From NCBI GenBank assembly GCA_024278655.1, contig JAJRSV010000358.1, positions 1 to 10,324 of the forward strand: a stretch of DNA of 10,324 bases, read 5' to 3'. This document shows positions 1 through 7,900 of the stretch, piece by piece (position 1 is the first letter of the stretch; the number at the start of each line of letters is the position of its first letter). The notes beneath the pieces were generated by a model. That model made no database searches and had not been told where the DNA came from. It was given only the letters and a program-made list of their open reading frames with translations. The translations under genes and the position numbers were made by a program. This stretch comes from Bacteroidota bacterium (GTDB taxonomy: Bacteria; Bacteroidota; Ignavibacteria; Ignavibacteriales; Ignavibacteriaceae).

Positions 1-615
1 CTCATTCATCCCGAAGATTTGCCTGCACCCGAAGAAAAATTAGAAATTCTTAAAACCACCATCGAAAAACTTACAGGCGCGGGTTACGAGTTTATAGGAA
101 TGGATCACTTTGCCAAACCGGATGACGAATTAACAATCGCACTTAAAGAGAAAAAGCTTTACCGTAACTTTCAGGGTTACAGTACAAACGCAGGTGCAGA
201 TCTTTACGCTTTCGGTATTACATCAATCAGTCAGTTGAAAAATGTTTACGCACAGAATTATAAAACCGAAAAGGAATACTACAAAGCACTCGATGAAGAA
301 ACCATTCCAACCGCAAAGGGATACAGGCTAACCGAAGATGATCACATCAGACGCGAAGTTATAACAAGATTGATGTGCGACTTCGAACTGAACTTCAAAT
401 CGATAGAAGAAAAGTTCGGTATCGATTTTAAAAAATATTTTTCGTGGGGACTGAACAACCTTAAAGAGATGCAGAGCGACGGGCTTGTTGAAATAACCGA
501 CGAAGGAATTACAGTTAAAGATATGGGCAGACTCCTGATACGCAACATCGCCATGAACTTCGACGGTTACATTGAAAGGAAAGAAGACAAAGCGAAGTAC
601 TCGAGAACGGTTTAG
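1..615 (+). CDS. hemN: Oxygen-independent coproporphyrinogen III oxidase (HemN), C-terminal part
   Basis: The 204 visible residues are the C-terminal part of HemN, the radical-SAM coproporphyrinogen III dehydrogenase that makes protoporphyrinogen IX without oxygen in the cytoplasm. The start and the CxxxCxxC iron-sulfur motif lie left of the window; reading is open from base 1, and the TTG at 19 is an internal Leu codon. Recognisable family segments are 'IGMDHFAKPDDEL', 'LYRNFQGYST' and the HemN C-terminal domain with 'LTEDDHIRREVITRLMCDF' and 'GRLLIRNIAMNFD', ending in 'YSRTV', which resembles the 'FSRVI' end of the E. coli enzyme. These match HemN proper rather than the shorter HemW-type homologues. 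The gene appears intact at its 3' end (TAG at 613-615). A copy of an intergenic palindromic repeat follows 9 bases after the stop. Confidence 0.95.
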   Translation, partial: LIHPEDLPAPEEKLEILKTTIEKLTGAGYEFIGMDHFAKPDDELTIALKEKKLYRNFQGYSTNAGADLYAFGITSISQLKNVYAQNYKTEKEYYKALDEETIPTAKGYRLTEDDHIRREVITRLMCDFELNFKSIEEKFGIDFKKYFSWGLNNLKEMQSDGLVEITDEGITVKDMGRLLIRNIAMNFDGYIERKEDKAKYSRTV

Positions 616-624
616 TGTAAACAT

Positions 625-677
625 AAGAGCCGGTCTCCCTAACTACCGGCTATCCCGCAAAGTGATTGGCACTTGTA
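625..677 (+). repeat. 53-bp intergenic palindromic repeat, copy 1
   Basis: This stretch aligns without gaps to 3240-3292 at 43 of 53 positions, in the same orientation. The best conserved part is the central ACCGGCTATC and the right arm AAAGTG..GGCACTT. Its long outer stem is weaker than in copy 2, because several bases differ without compensation. It can instead form a perfect short hairpin, GCCGGT (629-634) with ACCGGC (645-650) around a 10-base loop. No T-run follows, so it is a poor intrinsic terminator for hemN. It lies 9 bases past the hemN stop and upstream of the promoter for the secreted-protein pair. Confidence 0.8.
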
Positions 678-685
678 GCTAACAA

Positions 686-714
686 TTGACATTATCATCG
701 AAATTTGCTAATTT
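686..714 (+). promoter_or_regulatory. Probable promoter for the secreted-protein gene pair
   Basis: There is a perfect TTGACA at 686-691, a 17-base spacer, then TAATTT at 709-714 preceded by TGC at 706-708 (an extended -10 arrangement). Transcription would begin near 720, giving a leader of about 24 bases before the ATG at 744. Spacing and position are good, but the -10 hexamer matches the consensus at only three positions, so this is an inference. Confidence 0.5.
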
Positions 715-743
715 ATTTTTAGCTATCATTATTGGGGCAGATG

Positions 744-1997
744 ATGAAAACTTATATTAAAATAATATTCCTTGTATTTTTTGCTTTTCTTATAAGAGTC
801 CATTCACAACCAACTCCTTCGGATCATTATAAAGTATTCAATAAAGACTCAATTTATATTTTTACATCCGACACTCACCTGCTTATTTTCTCCTGCAGCG
901 ATGACGAAGGGAACTTTGAATTATTAAGCACAATCCCCGGTAGTTATGAATATTACACAAGAGTAATTTTCAACAATAACTATTTCCTGTTGATAAATTT
1001 CCAGCAACTATATTTGTATGACTTCTCGAACCCATATTCTCCACAGTTGGTATCGGAACCGCAATTTAATTTTGATGTTGATCATGTTTATGGTTTTGAG
1101 CCGTACTTTATTATAAATTCAAATCATATTCTAAAGCTTATTGATATTCAGAATGATAGTTTGGTAGTTAAAGAGGATAGTATGATTACTCTCGACCCGG
1201 AATTATTTTACTATCCCTATATCATTAAACACACTACTATTTATAAATATGTTGAAGGTTTTGGAACTTACTCTATTTATGTGATGGATTATAATGGTGA
1301 TGGAGCAATGCATTGGAGTTACATTGCGGGGAACAAAATAATATATCATGTTGTTACTTACTCTCCACCACCTTTTCCCCCTGATATATGTAACCTGAGA
1401 ATCCGAAAACTTGAAGAGCCGGACTTTTACCTCATGGATGATTCCTATTGGTGGGCAGGCTGCTCTATCGTTTCCGAAGTAGGCATCCAGGATGGTTCGA
1501 AAAATTATATATATATTTGGACATTGGGAAACCACCAGTATGTCTATGATATTCCCGGAAACATAGTATATGATTTCCCTCAAGAGGAGTGGAACGATTA
1601 TCGTTTGCGTCTTACAGATACTTATATTTTTAAGTTGGGTGATAAAATTTTCTACTCACTTCCAACTGCACCATCAGTGTTTTACGAGCTTGAATATTCT
1701 GTAACATCTGCAGATAATAATACTCAAAGCATAAACAGCTTTGTGTTGAAAAACAATTATCCGAACCCCTTTAATCCATCTACTACTATTGAATACTCAC
1801 TACCCGAACCATCCTATGTTAATTTATCCGTTAAAAACCTGTTGGGTGAAGAGGTAAGAGTCCTTGTTGATGAGGAAAAACCCGCAGGTAATTATAAAGT
1901 AACGTTTGACGGTAAGAATTTACCGAGCGGGGTTTATATCTACTCTCTTAAGTCCGGTTCAAAAATTATTTCTAAAAAAATGATTTTGATGAAATGA
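744..1997 (+). CDS. T9SS-sorted secreted protein with LVIVP-like beta-propeller region
   Basis: This predicted exported protein has 417 residues. The N-terminus (MKTYIKIIFLVFFAFLIRVHSQ) is a signal peptide with a hydrophobic core at about residues 6-17. I chose ATG 744 because the GGGG at 734-737 sits 6 bases upstream; ATG 741 is also possible, and TTG 732 would add four residues ahead of the signal peptide. The middle part contains strands such as 'LYLYDFSNPYSPQLVSE' and 'HLLIFSCSDDEGNFELLSTI', which resemble LVIVP-type beta-propeller repeats, so a propeller is likely. Residues about 331-417 are a type A T9SS sorting domain with NYPNPFNPST, LPSGVYIYSL and a KKMILMK end. Its stop overlaps the next gene's start by four bases (ATGA, 1994-1997), suggesting co-translation. 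It is clearly more AT-rich than hemN. The substrate or ligand is unknown. Confidence 0.85.
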   Translation: MKTYIKIIFLVFFAFLIRVHSQPTPSDHYKVFNKDSIYIFTSDTHLLIFSCSDDEGNFELLSTIPGSYEYYTRVIFNNNYFLLINFQQLYLYDFSNPYSPQLVSEPQFNFDVDHVYGFEPYFIINSNHILKLIDIQNDSLVVKEDSMITLDPELFYYPYIIKHTTIYKYVEGFGTYSIYVMDYNGDGAMHWSYIAGNKIIYHVVTYSPPPFPPDICNLRIRKLEEPDFYLMDDSYWWAGCSIVSEVGIQDGSKNYIYIWTLGNHQYVYDIPGNIVYDFPQEEWNDYRLRLTDTYIFKLGDKIFYSLPTAPSVFYELEYSVTSADNNTQSINSFVLKNNYPNPFNPSTTIEYSLPEPSYVNLSVKNLLGEEVRVLVDEEKPAGNYKVTFDGKNLPSGVYIYSLKSGSKIISKKMILMK

Positions 1998-3238
1998 AAC
2001 CATCAAAATTTATTTTATTCATATCGATATTATTGATTCTATCCGAAGTTGCGGAAGCACAGAATTTTTTTCCTATGAAAAGTGGGAATAAATATCAGTT
2101 CGGATATTACTGGCAATTTCACGGTCCGGGCGGTACCAGTTCAGGTTATAGTTACGGAAAATATACAATAGGTAAAGATTCCGTTATCAACGGGCAAACA
2201 TTTTATAAGTTCAATCAGACTCATTTGCAGCTTTTTTTCTCAATGGATGAAGACGATTTTCTCTTCAGATATGACAGCACTCAACAGAAATTGTTTGTGA
2301 AAATTCCCAACGAGGATACTGTTAGACTTGCAGTCGATTTTAATGTTCCGGCAGATTCGGTGTTTACATCATACATAAAAGGATCCCCCGCAGGATACAG
2401 ATCTCAGGGAATAACAATTGATACAGTATTCGGCTACCCGGTAGAAATTTTCAAAATGACTTATAATTTTTATTCCGAGAATGGCAGCTATACTTTTGCA
2501 GATAAGTTCGGGCTCATCAGAAGTGATAATATTTGGTGGGAAAGCACGTTGAATGGCTCAACCAGTAACAGTATTTTTTCTGCTATCATTGATTCTACAA
2601 TTTACAATCCTATCATATTGGAAATAACGGATGTTCATCCTCTTATAGACAGACCGATAGATACCTTTCCGTTTGTTCTTCATGCAAACTATTCTTCTTC
2701 GTTACCTCCGACAATTGATTCATTTTATGTTGATATTATTCATACAAGAGCGGATACCGTTTTACATCAATGGAGAAAGGAGTTCAGCGGGTACCAGGTA
2801 AATGTGCCCTTATACCCGGAAATGCTTGAGGTCGGCGATATAGTAAAAATAAGAGCAACGATAACAGATGAGTCAATATTTGAAAATGTTGATCATTATC
2901 CCGACAGCGGATATGCATTAATCAACGTATTGGATCCGGTTACAGGTTTGGAAGAGAATAAAAGCCCAAACGAATATTCTTTGAGTCAAAATTATCCAAA
3001 CCCGTTTAATCCCTCAACCGTAATAGAATATTCGTTAAGCGAACCGGGCAAAGTAACCCTGAGGGTTTATAATTTATTAGCCGTTGAAGTTGCCTTGTTG
3101 GTAAATGAAGAGCAGCCGGCGGGTGAACACAGAGTTTTGTTTGATGCGGATAAGTTTAACCTGCCGAGCGGGGTTTACTTTTATAAGTTAACAGGCGGGG
3201 ATTTTGTTGATGTTAAGAAGATGATTTTAACAAGATAA
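1994..3238 (+). CDS. T9SS-sorted secreted protein of unknown function
   Basis: This 414-residue predicted exported protein has a signal peptide (about residues 1-22, ending near 'SEVAEAQ'), and the mature chain begins 'NFFPMKSGNKYQF'. That opening and the following 'IGKDSVINGQTFYKF' pattern look like an all-beta extracellular protein type that I associate with Ignavibacteria but cannot assign a function. Residues about 225-315 are again beta-rich ('SFYVDIIHTRADTVLHQWRKEF') and may form an Ig-like fold. Residues 326-414 are the T9SS sorting domain: NYPNPFNPST at 333-342, LPSGVYFYKL, and a terminal KKMILTR. No catalytic motif is visible. Its start lies inside the stop of the upstream gene, so the two are probably one operon. 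Transcription probably ends at the repeat hairpin 2-50 bases downstream. Confidence 0.85.
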   Translation: MKPSKFILFISILLILSEVAEAQNFFPMKSGNKYQFGYYWQFHGPGGTSSGYSYGKYTIGKDSVINGQTFYKFNQTHLQLFFSMDEDDFLFRYDSTQQKLFVKIPNEDTVRLAVDFNVPADSVFTSYIKGSPAGYRSQGITIDTVFGYPVEIFKMTYNFYSENGSYTFADKFGLIRSDNIWWESTLNGSTSNSIFSAIIDSTIYNPIILEITDVHPLIDRPIDTFPFVLHANYSSSLPPTIDSFYVDIIHTRADTVLHQWRKEFSGYQVNVPLYPEMLEVGDIVKIRATITDESIFENVDHYPDSGYALINVLDPVTGLEENKSPNEYSLSQNYPNPFNPSTVIEYSLSEPGKVTLRVYNLLAVEVALLVNEEQPAGEHRVLFDADKFNLPSGVYFYKLTGGDFVDVKKMILTR

Positions 3239-3239
3239 C

Positions 3240-3292
3240 AAGTGCCAGTCACCCCAACCACCGGCTATCACGTAAAGTGACCGGCACTTTTA
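3240..3292 (+). repeat. 53-bp intergenic palindromic repeat, copy 2; likely terminator
   Basis: This is the second copy of the element at 625-677. Here the outer arms pair well: 3240-3252 with 3277-3289 gives 12 of 13 pairs (one A/C mismatch at 3247/3282) around a 24-base loop. TTTT follows at 3288-3291, partly within the stem. It starts one base after the stop of the upstream secreted-protein gene and ends 12 bases before the stop of the convergent peroxidase gene. It is therefore well placed to end + strand transcription and could act, less strongly, on the - strand. Whether it is a terminator or a dispersed palindromic repeat reused as one cannot be told from this window. Confidence 0.75.
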
Positions 3293-3304
3293 TATACTAA
3301 AACA

Positions 3305-4639
3305 TCACATTCCCGAACCCGGTCCTTTAACACCAAACACAGGCATCAAGCCGCTTGGAACTCTTTCGGGAACGGTTAATAAGTAACCGGGTAATCCGAT
3401 TCCCGGATCGGTTAATGCTTTCATAAATTCTACAATTGCAAGCACTTCGTCATCTGTTAATCCTAAAGGTTGTATTAAATCGGGGTCCATCATATCATCT
3501 GTAACCTGCGGGTGACGCGGATTGCAGCCGTCGTTATAAAACCGTACAACCTGCTCGAGTGTTGCAAATACACCGTCGTGCATATATGGTGCGGTAAGCT
3601 CGATGTTGCGCAAAGTGGGTGTGTGGAATTTATACCTATCGGCTGGATTTTTAGTATGCTCTTCCCTGCCGGTATCGTCGCCGGGAAGCACATCTTTACC
3701 CGGACCTTCCTGCGGCACTCCCTGTATCATAAACTTGTAATCACTGAACATCGGACCGTTATGGCAATTGCCGCATTTAGCTTTTGTGAAAAAGAGCTTC
3801 AACCCTTTTACCTGCACATCGTTTAGTGCATCTTTCTCGCCGCGTACGAATCTGTCGTACGGCGAATTACTTGTTACAAGTTCTCTTTCGAACGAACCGA
3901 TTGCGCGGGCATAAGTTGAAGAGTCGATTATATGTTCTCTTAATCCGGCATCCCATTCTGCGGCTTCTTCGGGGAATGAATCGCGGAAGTGTTGGATATA
4001 TTCCGGTATTGCACGCAATCGTGATATAACACTGTCTAATGCTACTGCCGATGCCTGTTCATCATCGCCCGGGTAAGCATCGCCTCTCATTTCAACACGA
4101 GAGGTAATCGGCTTTGTGGATTGTACTTCCAGCCCGTTAACTCTTCCATCCCAGAACTGAAATCCGAGGTGCGAGGAATTTCCGTTTTCATCGAAATTAT
4201 AAGCCGTGTTATAAATAGTCGGTGCATTGCGTGGTGTAAAATCAAGCGGCAGTCCCGATACAGATGATTGCGTTAAGATTCTGTTCGGTCCCAATCCGAC
4301 GCCGCTGGTTCCTACCGGCAATTGTCTTCCGTCGGCAAAACCAAACTCCGGATGATGACATGTACCGCAGGCAACATCCTTTTCACCGCCGAGAATCGGA
4401 TCGTAGAAGAGCAATCTGCCCAAAGCTATCCTTTCATAGCGCGGCAGGTTATCGGGAGGGTAAGGAATAGAATCGAGAGTCTGAAGCTTGAACTGTGTTA
4501 CCAGATCTTCTTCAACAGGAGGAGCGGGTGATGTTTCATTATCGCTGCAGGCGGAAATAGAAAAAAGCAAGATTGTAACAAAGACCAAATAGCATACGGG
4601 AAATGTTTTCTTTACAAATTTGTAGATATAATCCTTCAT
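3305..4639 (-). CDS. Di-haem cytochrome c peroxidase / MauG-family lipoprotein
   Basis: This 444-residue protein has a lipoprotein signal: basic start, hydrophobic stretch 13-27 and lipobox ISAC with Cys31. It should be membrane-tethered on the periplasmic side. Two c-type haem sites are visible, CGTCH at 91-95 and CGNCH at 289-293, spaced as in bacterial cytochrome c peroxidases. Other family segments are 'FTPRNAPTIYNTAYN' (134-148), 'FWDGRVNGLEVQ' (162-173), 'FHTPTLRNIELTAPYMHDG' (338-356) and 'LGLTDDEVLAIVEFMKALT' (393-411). The family reduces hydrogen peroxide with electrons from small c-type cytochromes, or, in MauG-like members, oxidises a protein. No mau genes are nearby, so a peroxidase is the default reading. 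The ATG at 4639 is preceded by AAAGGAA (4644-4650) at a good distance. It faces the secreted-protein pair tail to tail. Confidence 0.93.
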   Translation of the reverse strand: MKDYIYKFVKKTFPVCYLVFVTILLFSISACSDNETSPAPPVEEDLVTQFKLQTLDSIPYPPDNLPRYERIALGRLLFYDPILGGEKDVACGTCHHPEFGFADGRQLPVGTSGVGLGPNRILTQSSVSGLPLDFTPRNAPTIYNTAYNFDENGNSSHLGFQFWDGRVNGLEVQSTKPITSRVEMRGDAYPGDDEQASAVALDSVISRLRAIPEYIQHFRDSFPEEAAEWDAGLREHIIDSSTYARAIGSFERELVTSNSPYDRFVRGEKDALNDVQVKGLKLFFTKAKCGNCHNGPMFSDYKFMIQGVPQEGPGKDVLPGDDTGREEHTKNPADRYKFHTPTLRNIELTAPYMHDGVFATLEQVVRFYNDGCNPRHPQVTDDMMDPDLIQPLGLTDDEVLAIVEFMKALTDPGIGLPGYLLTVPERVPSGLMPVFGVKGPGSGM

Positions 4640-4643
4640 ATAG

Positions 4644-4650
4644 TTCCTTT
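4644..4650 (-). promoter_or_regulatory. Ribosome binding site of the peroxidase gene
   Basis: Read on the - strand this is AAAGGAA, with its AGGA core ending 5 bases before the ATG at 4639. It supports that start over downstream alternatives, which would remove the lipoprotein signal. Confidence 0.7.
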
Positions 4651-4837
4651 AATATTGTTGATTGAAATTTGTTTTCTCTTTGATCCGAAACAATCAGAAT
4701 TGATTTACCCTTGCTATAGTGCAGAATAGAATAAGAGCAATTAGTCTGTATTAAAAGCTATTAAGTTAATTGAACAAATTCAACCGGAAAGTAAAAAGAA
4801 TAGTTGCGCGGGTTCACAAAGCTGGTGGTGTGGGATA

Positions 4838-4880
4838 TAAAAAATCCCTGCCGTCAATATTTTGTTTATTAACGACAGGG
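4838..4880 (-). terminator. Intrinsic terminator of the M4 metalloprotease gene
   Basis: The arms 4867-4880 and 4846-4859 can form a 14-base-pair stem in the - strand RNA, 12 standard pairs plus two G-U type positions, around a 7-base loop (4860-4866). In the - strand sense the stem is followed directly by ATTTTTT (4845 down to 4839). This is a textbook rho-independent terminator, 35 bases beyond the protease stop. It separates the protease transcript from the peroxidase gene on the same strand. Confidence 0.88.
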
Positions 4881-4901
4881 AAACATTTAATTCTTTCTGA
4901 G

Positions 4902-4915
4902 GTGCCAAATGGCAC
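4902..4915 (-). repeat. Short perfect palindrome at the protease stop codon
   Basis: GTGCC and GGCAC flank a 4-base centre, forming a small hairpin that touches the TAG stop (4915-4917). The GTGCC/GGCAC arms are the same as the base of the 53-bp repeat stem at 3240-3292. The hairpin precedes the main terminator by about 20 bases and has no T-run of its own. Confidence 0.5.
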
Positions 4916-7900
4916 TATTTCATCAGAATCATCTTCTTCGTTTCAACAAACGAACCTGCCTGAATTCTGTAGAAGTAAACACCGCTCGGAAGACCGACAG
5001 CATTGAATGTAATTTCGTATGTACCAACAGATTGCTGCTCGTTTACCAGCGTGGCAATTTCTTTACCGAGTATGTTGTACACTTTAAGCTGAACCAATAC
5101 ATTTCCGCCGTCAATGTTAACTGATGCCGGAATGCTGTACTTAATTTTCGTAGACGGGTTGAACGGGTTCGGATAGTTCTGCTCGAGACTGAAAACTATA
5201 GGCAACTGTTCGGCATCGTTAACCGAAGAAACGTTGCCTGCATTGTAAGCGAGTCCCATTATATTATCGAACCCGATGTCGCCGATCAACGTACCTTCGC
5301 CGGTGGTTGTATTAATTTCAATTAACTGACCGGGCTGCGAGCCCCATCCGATAATTCCGTAAAGCGTACCGTTTTCATCGAAAGCTATATCGTTGGTAAC
5401 TGCCGTAAAACCGGTGTTACCTATTTGAGTGGTATCGCCGGTATTTAAGTCAATCTTGTAAACAAGGTCGATGTTTTGTCCGAGACCAGCAGTTGCCCAC
5501 AACTCATTGTTAAACGGATTAAACGTTATTGCACCAACCCGGCTACCGGTGTTAATTACAGGTTCGAAAGTTCCGTCGGTTAGGTTAATCTTGTTGATAT
5601 CACCTAACTTTGAGCAGGAGTAAAGCTCGCCGTTGTTATCAAAAGCTATTGATACGGCAAGAGGAATATCAAGTGTAAACAAGCTATATGCGTCACCCTC
5701 GGTACCGTTTACTCTTAATATATTGGTTGTTTGTGTTGTGCTTGTCATTCCATACATTATACCTGTGATAGGATCGATTGTGATGCTTTTGATCTCTTCG
5801 AAGTTTGACCAGCCGAGGGTTGTGCCTTCACCGGTACTTGTGTTAACGGTAAGAATGTTTCCGTTGTTATCCGGACCCGAAGATGCATAGAGAACCTTTT
5901 CGGCTGCAGGATTAATTATGAATCCTTTTCCGTTAAGGTAAACCGGCAGCACCGGGTTCGAAGGATCGTTACTGGTTATCTGCAGTTCTTCAACTATATA
6001 ACCGGGATCCGTAGGTGTAAAAATAATGCTGATGGAAAAATCATCAAGATAGTTCGTCAGCTCAAGAGGTAAAGCCGGCATTTGATCTATTGTAAAGTGT
6101 GTTCCTGCAATTTGCAAATCGTTTATGATTAATGGTTCCAGTCCAAGATTGGTAATAACCAAATCCACAGTATCGGTCGAAACCAGTACTTCGGCTAAGA
6201 AGTTTAAAGTATCTGCAGGAACACCAACCGTTTGCAACACATTAGGATGATATACACCAACAGCGTACCATGCATCAAGCGCCGATTGCAACTGCGGTGA
6301 ATTTGCACCGAACAAATCAATTGCTGAATTTATTGTTGCCAGCCGTGCATCAAAGTAATCAGATGATGGGGTAAGATAAACGGTTAGGTTTCTGTATGCT
6401 ATTTTTCGTGCATCATCGAAACCTAATCCGGTAACGGAATAACTATCTCCGTTATCGTTAACACCCGAACCGCCTTCAACCAAAAGATAATACCAGAAAT
6501 TCTGAACACCGCTGTTTGTATGAACCCCGCCGTTGTCTCCCGCATTCGGATCGGTGTTTGCCCAGCCGTCGCCCTGGTAAGTATCCGGGTCGCCGAAGTT
6601 ATTCGGGTTAGCCATGTTTCTTATACCAAGACCATCCGGCGTGATGTCTTCACCGATTCTCCAATTGCCGTCACCAACTCCCGGAGCACCAATCATCATA
6701 AATTCCACTTCGTTACCGAAGATATCGCTGAACGATTCGTTAAGTGCACCTGATTCGCCACGGTAAATTAAGCCCGCAGAAAATTCGGTAACTCCGTGAG
6801 TTACTTCATGACCGCACACATCAAGACTTACAAGCGGAGTAAAAGTAACTCCGTCACCGTCGCCGTAAGTCATTCGCTCTCCGTCCCAGAATGCATTATT
6901 GTAACTTCCGCCGTAATGCACGTAAGATAAAATCGGTGAGCCGTTATCGTCGTAACTGTTTCTGCCGTAATTTATAGAGTAGTAATCGTAAGTTCCTTCT
7001 GCACCCCAATGTGCATTTACGCCAACAGGGTCCCACGGTCCATCGGCGGTTGTTGAAGTAATATCAACTGCCTGCCCATAGTTAACCGTGTTATTAAGGT
7101 TATAAGTTTCTACCGATACCGGTCTGGTTGTATGTTCCTGCAACCGGTATTCCACACCTGGATTAACTTCATCAACCGTCATTGATACAACCCCGTTGTA
7201 TAAAGAAGTTCCGCTTCCGGGAACATCGGCATCGTGAATGCGGTCGAGTACGCTTTCTATCTTTCCGGTTTTTGCGTTAACATCCACATAGTATCTGCCG
7301 ACAGGATTTTCGGCGTATATATCGAAGCGGTAAACCAGTTTGTAATTCTGTGCTACCATATCCTCAGTGCCCGAGGTGAGTTTCAGTTCACCTTTGGGAT
7401 AAAAAGTAGCGGAAGGATTTCTTTGTTCCCGTTTTAGGAACTCTTCCATCTCGGGATTTTCCCACATATACGATTGAGCACCAATATGGTTAATTGCATA
7501 CTGCAAAGCAGCTTGTTCTGATAATGAAGGGATTACATCAAGGTTTAAACCGTGAACCAGATGCCCGTTTGCATAATAGATATACCCGTTTTTTTCATGA
7601 AGAACAAACTGTGTCTCAAGCAGTTCAATACCTTTATAATATTGATTGAACCTGTAATGAGTTTGTCCGATGTTGTCTGTAAATTCTTTTACAACAGAAA
7701 ATTCGTAATTGTCGTCAAGATTGAAAAATTCTTTATAATAGTTAAAGAATGATTCTTTCTTTACTTGCGCGTTATCGAGAAATCTTATCTCGTAAGGGGA
7801 AGTGCCGTTTTTCTCATAGCTTATTTTTGCCTGACTGAAATAAGTAGATGCCTGAGGGATAATCTCTCCGGTGGGCAGTAGAAGCAGAGCAAACAATAAG

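Noticed and set aside
732..743. TTG start four codons before the chosen ATG of the first secreted-protein gene
   Set aside because: It would place MGQM ahead of the signal peptide and leave the GGGG ribosome-binding sequence inside the coding region; ATG 744 fits better.
1505..1517. AT-alternating run
   Set aside because: It encodes an ordinary Asn-Tyr-Ile-Tyr-Ile strand within the first secreted protein, so it is not a separate microsatellite or regulatory site.
625..3292. Integron gene cassettes with attC sites
   Set aside because: The repeats are imperfect palindromes of a suitable size, but I find no RYYYAAC/GTTRRRY core pairs at their ends and no integrase. The cassette also has its own promoter.
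625..3292. CRISPR array or insertion sequence
   Set aside because: There are only two repeat copies 2.6 kb apart, with no spacer regularity, no transposase and no terminal inverted repeats around the pair.
4770..5006. Small + strand open frame in the gap between peroxidase and protease
   Set aside because: It runs through the protease terminator hairpin and into the protease sorting domain; no start signal supports it.
5633..5890. Open frames antisense to the metalloprotease, and similar ones antisense to the peroxidase and the ATP-grasp gene
   Set aside because: They lie fully inside well-supported genes on the other strand, match no family I know and lack ribosome binding sites.
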